From positions 1-7,469 of the forward strand of contig JAAFHO010000266.1 in NCBI GenBank assembly GCA_013297575.1: DNA of 7,469 nt, in the 5' to 3' direction. A model generated the notes under the pieces. The model was not told the origin of the DNA. It saw only the letters and a program-made list of their open reading frames with translations, and searched no databases. Below are positions 6,430 to 7,469 of this stretch, in pieces; the first letter of the stretch is position 1; each line of letters begins with the position of its first letter. The position numbers were made by a program, and so were the translations under genes. The stretch comes from Chitinophagales bacterium. Its GTDB lineage: Bacteria; Bacteroidota; Bacteroidia; Chitinophagales; Saprospiraceae.

Positions 6430-7469
6430 ATGAAATTTTTAATAAAAATAAACACATTAGTGGTGGTTTTGGCCATTTGCGCAAGTGTAATATCTTCTTG
6501 TAGAAAAGAGAAAGACACCTCGCGCGATTGTGCCGGAAAAGCATCGATCAGTTATATTCGTTCCACAGAATCTAGTAAATCAGATTCCTTGATCGTGGGC
6601 AGTTTTATGGGTAGCCTTGTCGCAATTGTAGGAGAAAACCTCTGCAATGCGCAGCAAATGTGGTTCAATGACCAAAAGGCAGTGCTCAATCCAACTTATG
6701 TCACTGAAAATACCATTTTGGTGAATGTGCCATCCACAGTACCCACAGAGGTAACCAACAAAATTCGTATCCTTTTTGCGGATGGGTCGGAATTATTACA
6801 CGATTTCAGTGTAAATGTACCTGCACCGCTCATTAGTAAAGTGAAATGCGAATATGTGCCAGATGGCGATTTGATGGAACTCGATGGCGATTTCTTTTTC
6901 GAACCGATCAAAGTCGTTTTTGCAGGTGACAAAGAGGCCGAAATAGTTGCTATTGAAAAAACGCATATTTCTGTTCGTGTACCAGCCGGTGCAGAACCTG
7001 GCCCATTGAATATACAAACCAATTTTGGTAAAGTTAAATCTAAGTTCCAATTCCGCGACAACCGCAATATTATCTTGGATTACGATGCTAAAAAACACGA
7101 AACTTGGACAGCCCCCATCAGTTCGACCGATCCCGCTGGTTGCTCAGGTGGATACGCATTATTCAAGCACCCTGCGGATGGGGCTTGGATGTGGACCAAC
7201 GAACTTACCATGCAGTATTGGGCACCACGTGGCCGTGGTAATGTACCGGTTGCACAGGGGCTAGTGAGCGATTTGGCTTTAAAATTTGAGGCAAATGTAC
7301 CCATGGAATGGCGCGATGTGCGTATGGAAATTTTCTTTGGCCCCTACGCCGACGATCACGGAAGGGACGGCGCTACACATGCACGCTGGCAACCTTGGAA
7401 AGCAGGGCCATACAAAACCGATGGCTGGGAAACCATTACCATTCCCCTCAAAGACTTCAATTATGCCCA
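6430..7469 (+). CDS. IPT/TIG-type surface glycan-binding lipoprotein (SGBP-B/SusE-position), 3' end cut by window
   Basis: The reading frame from the ATG at 6430 stays open to the window end, giving 346 residues and a partial codon. The N-terminus is a lipoprotein signal with lipobox ISSC (C24) followed by RKEKD. Two IPT/TIG-like immunoglobulin-fold domains appear at about 40-130 and 131-208, each with short beta strands (for example IVGENLCNAQQMWFNDQKAV and VVFAGDKEAEIV). From about 211 (NIILDYDAKK) there is a domain resembling the C-terminal binding domain of SGBP-B type proteins, first described for xyloglucan in Bacteroides ovatus. It contains LALKFEANVP (282-291) and DGWETITIPLKDF (331-343), and is rich in Trp (226, 253, 255, 264, 294, 320, 323, 333), which may stack on sugars. 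The protein probably binds polysaccharide at the cell surface for the SusC/SusD pair. Family proteins suggest several tens of residues are missing. Domain boundaries are estimated by eye and the ligand is unknown. Confidence 0.85.
   Translation, partial: MKFLIKINTLVVVLAICASVISSCRKEKDTSRDCAGKASISYIRSTESSKSDSLIVGSFMGSLVAIVGENLCNAQQMWFNDQKAVLNPTYVTENTILVNVPSTVPTEVTNKIRILFADGSELLHDFSVNVPAPLISKVKCEYVPDGDLMELDGDFFFEPIKVVFAGDKEAEIVAIEKTHISVRVPAGAEPGPLNIQTNFGKVKSKFQFRDNRNIILDYDAKKHETWTAPISSTDPAGCSGGYALFKHPADGAWMWTNELTMQYWAPRGRGNVPVAQGLVSDLALKFEANVPMEWRDVRMEIFFGPYADDHGRDGATHARWQPWKAGPYKTDGWETITIPLKDFNYA

Noticed and set aside
6696..7098. Two overlapping minus-strand open frames of 123 and 100 codons
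   Set aside because: The plus-strand lipoprotein frame from 6430 is open throughout and has recognisable domains, so these are its shadows.

Overview
The window looks like ordinary chromosome of a member of the Bacteroidota. The evidence is a SusC/SusD outer-membrane pair, lipoproteins with Bacteroidota-type signals, A/T-rich leaders with no Shine-Dalgarno sequence ahead of every start, and a TAnnTTTG-type -7 promoter element. The moderate base composition and the SusC/SusD style would fit Saprospiria, Cytophagia or Chitinophagia, but the genus cannot be fixed from this sequence.

There are two divergent transcription units. On the left, minus strand, a complete UDP-glucuronate decarboxylase (UDP-xylose synthase) gene at 48-995 is followed 18 nt later by the first ten codons of a second NAD-dependent sugar-nucleotide epimerase/dehydratase, which leaves the window at position 1. 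This is the edge of a sugar-nucleotide or surface-polysaccharide biosynthesis operon. A 541-nt intergenic region (996-1536) separates the units. It holds a -7-like element for the leftward unit, a series of A/T tracts, and a perfect 15-bp direct repeat with a 22-bp period upstream of the rightward unit.

On the right, plus strand, is the start of a polysaccharide utilization locus (PUL): a SusC-type TonB-dependent transporter (1537-4707), a SusD-type lipoprotein (4733-6400), and a third lipoprotein (6430 to beyond 7469). The third has tandem IPT/TIG-like domains and a Trp-rich C-terminal domain resembling the SGBP-B type surface glycan-binding proteins. Spacers of 25 and 29 nt without terminators indicate one operon. 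The working model is that the third protein and SusD capture a glycan at the cell surface and SusD/SusC import its oligosaccharides. The degrading enzymes and the regulator should lie beyond the right edge.

I found no mobile element, CRISPR array, RNA gene or clearly novel system. The most checkable new observation is the 22-bp-phased direct repeat as a candidate operator for the PUL. The third PUL gene and the second epimerase gene are both cut by the window edges and are easy to miss.
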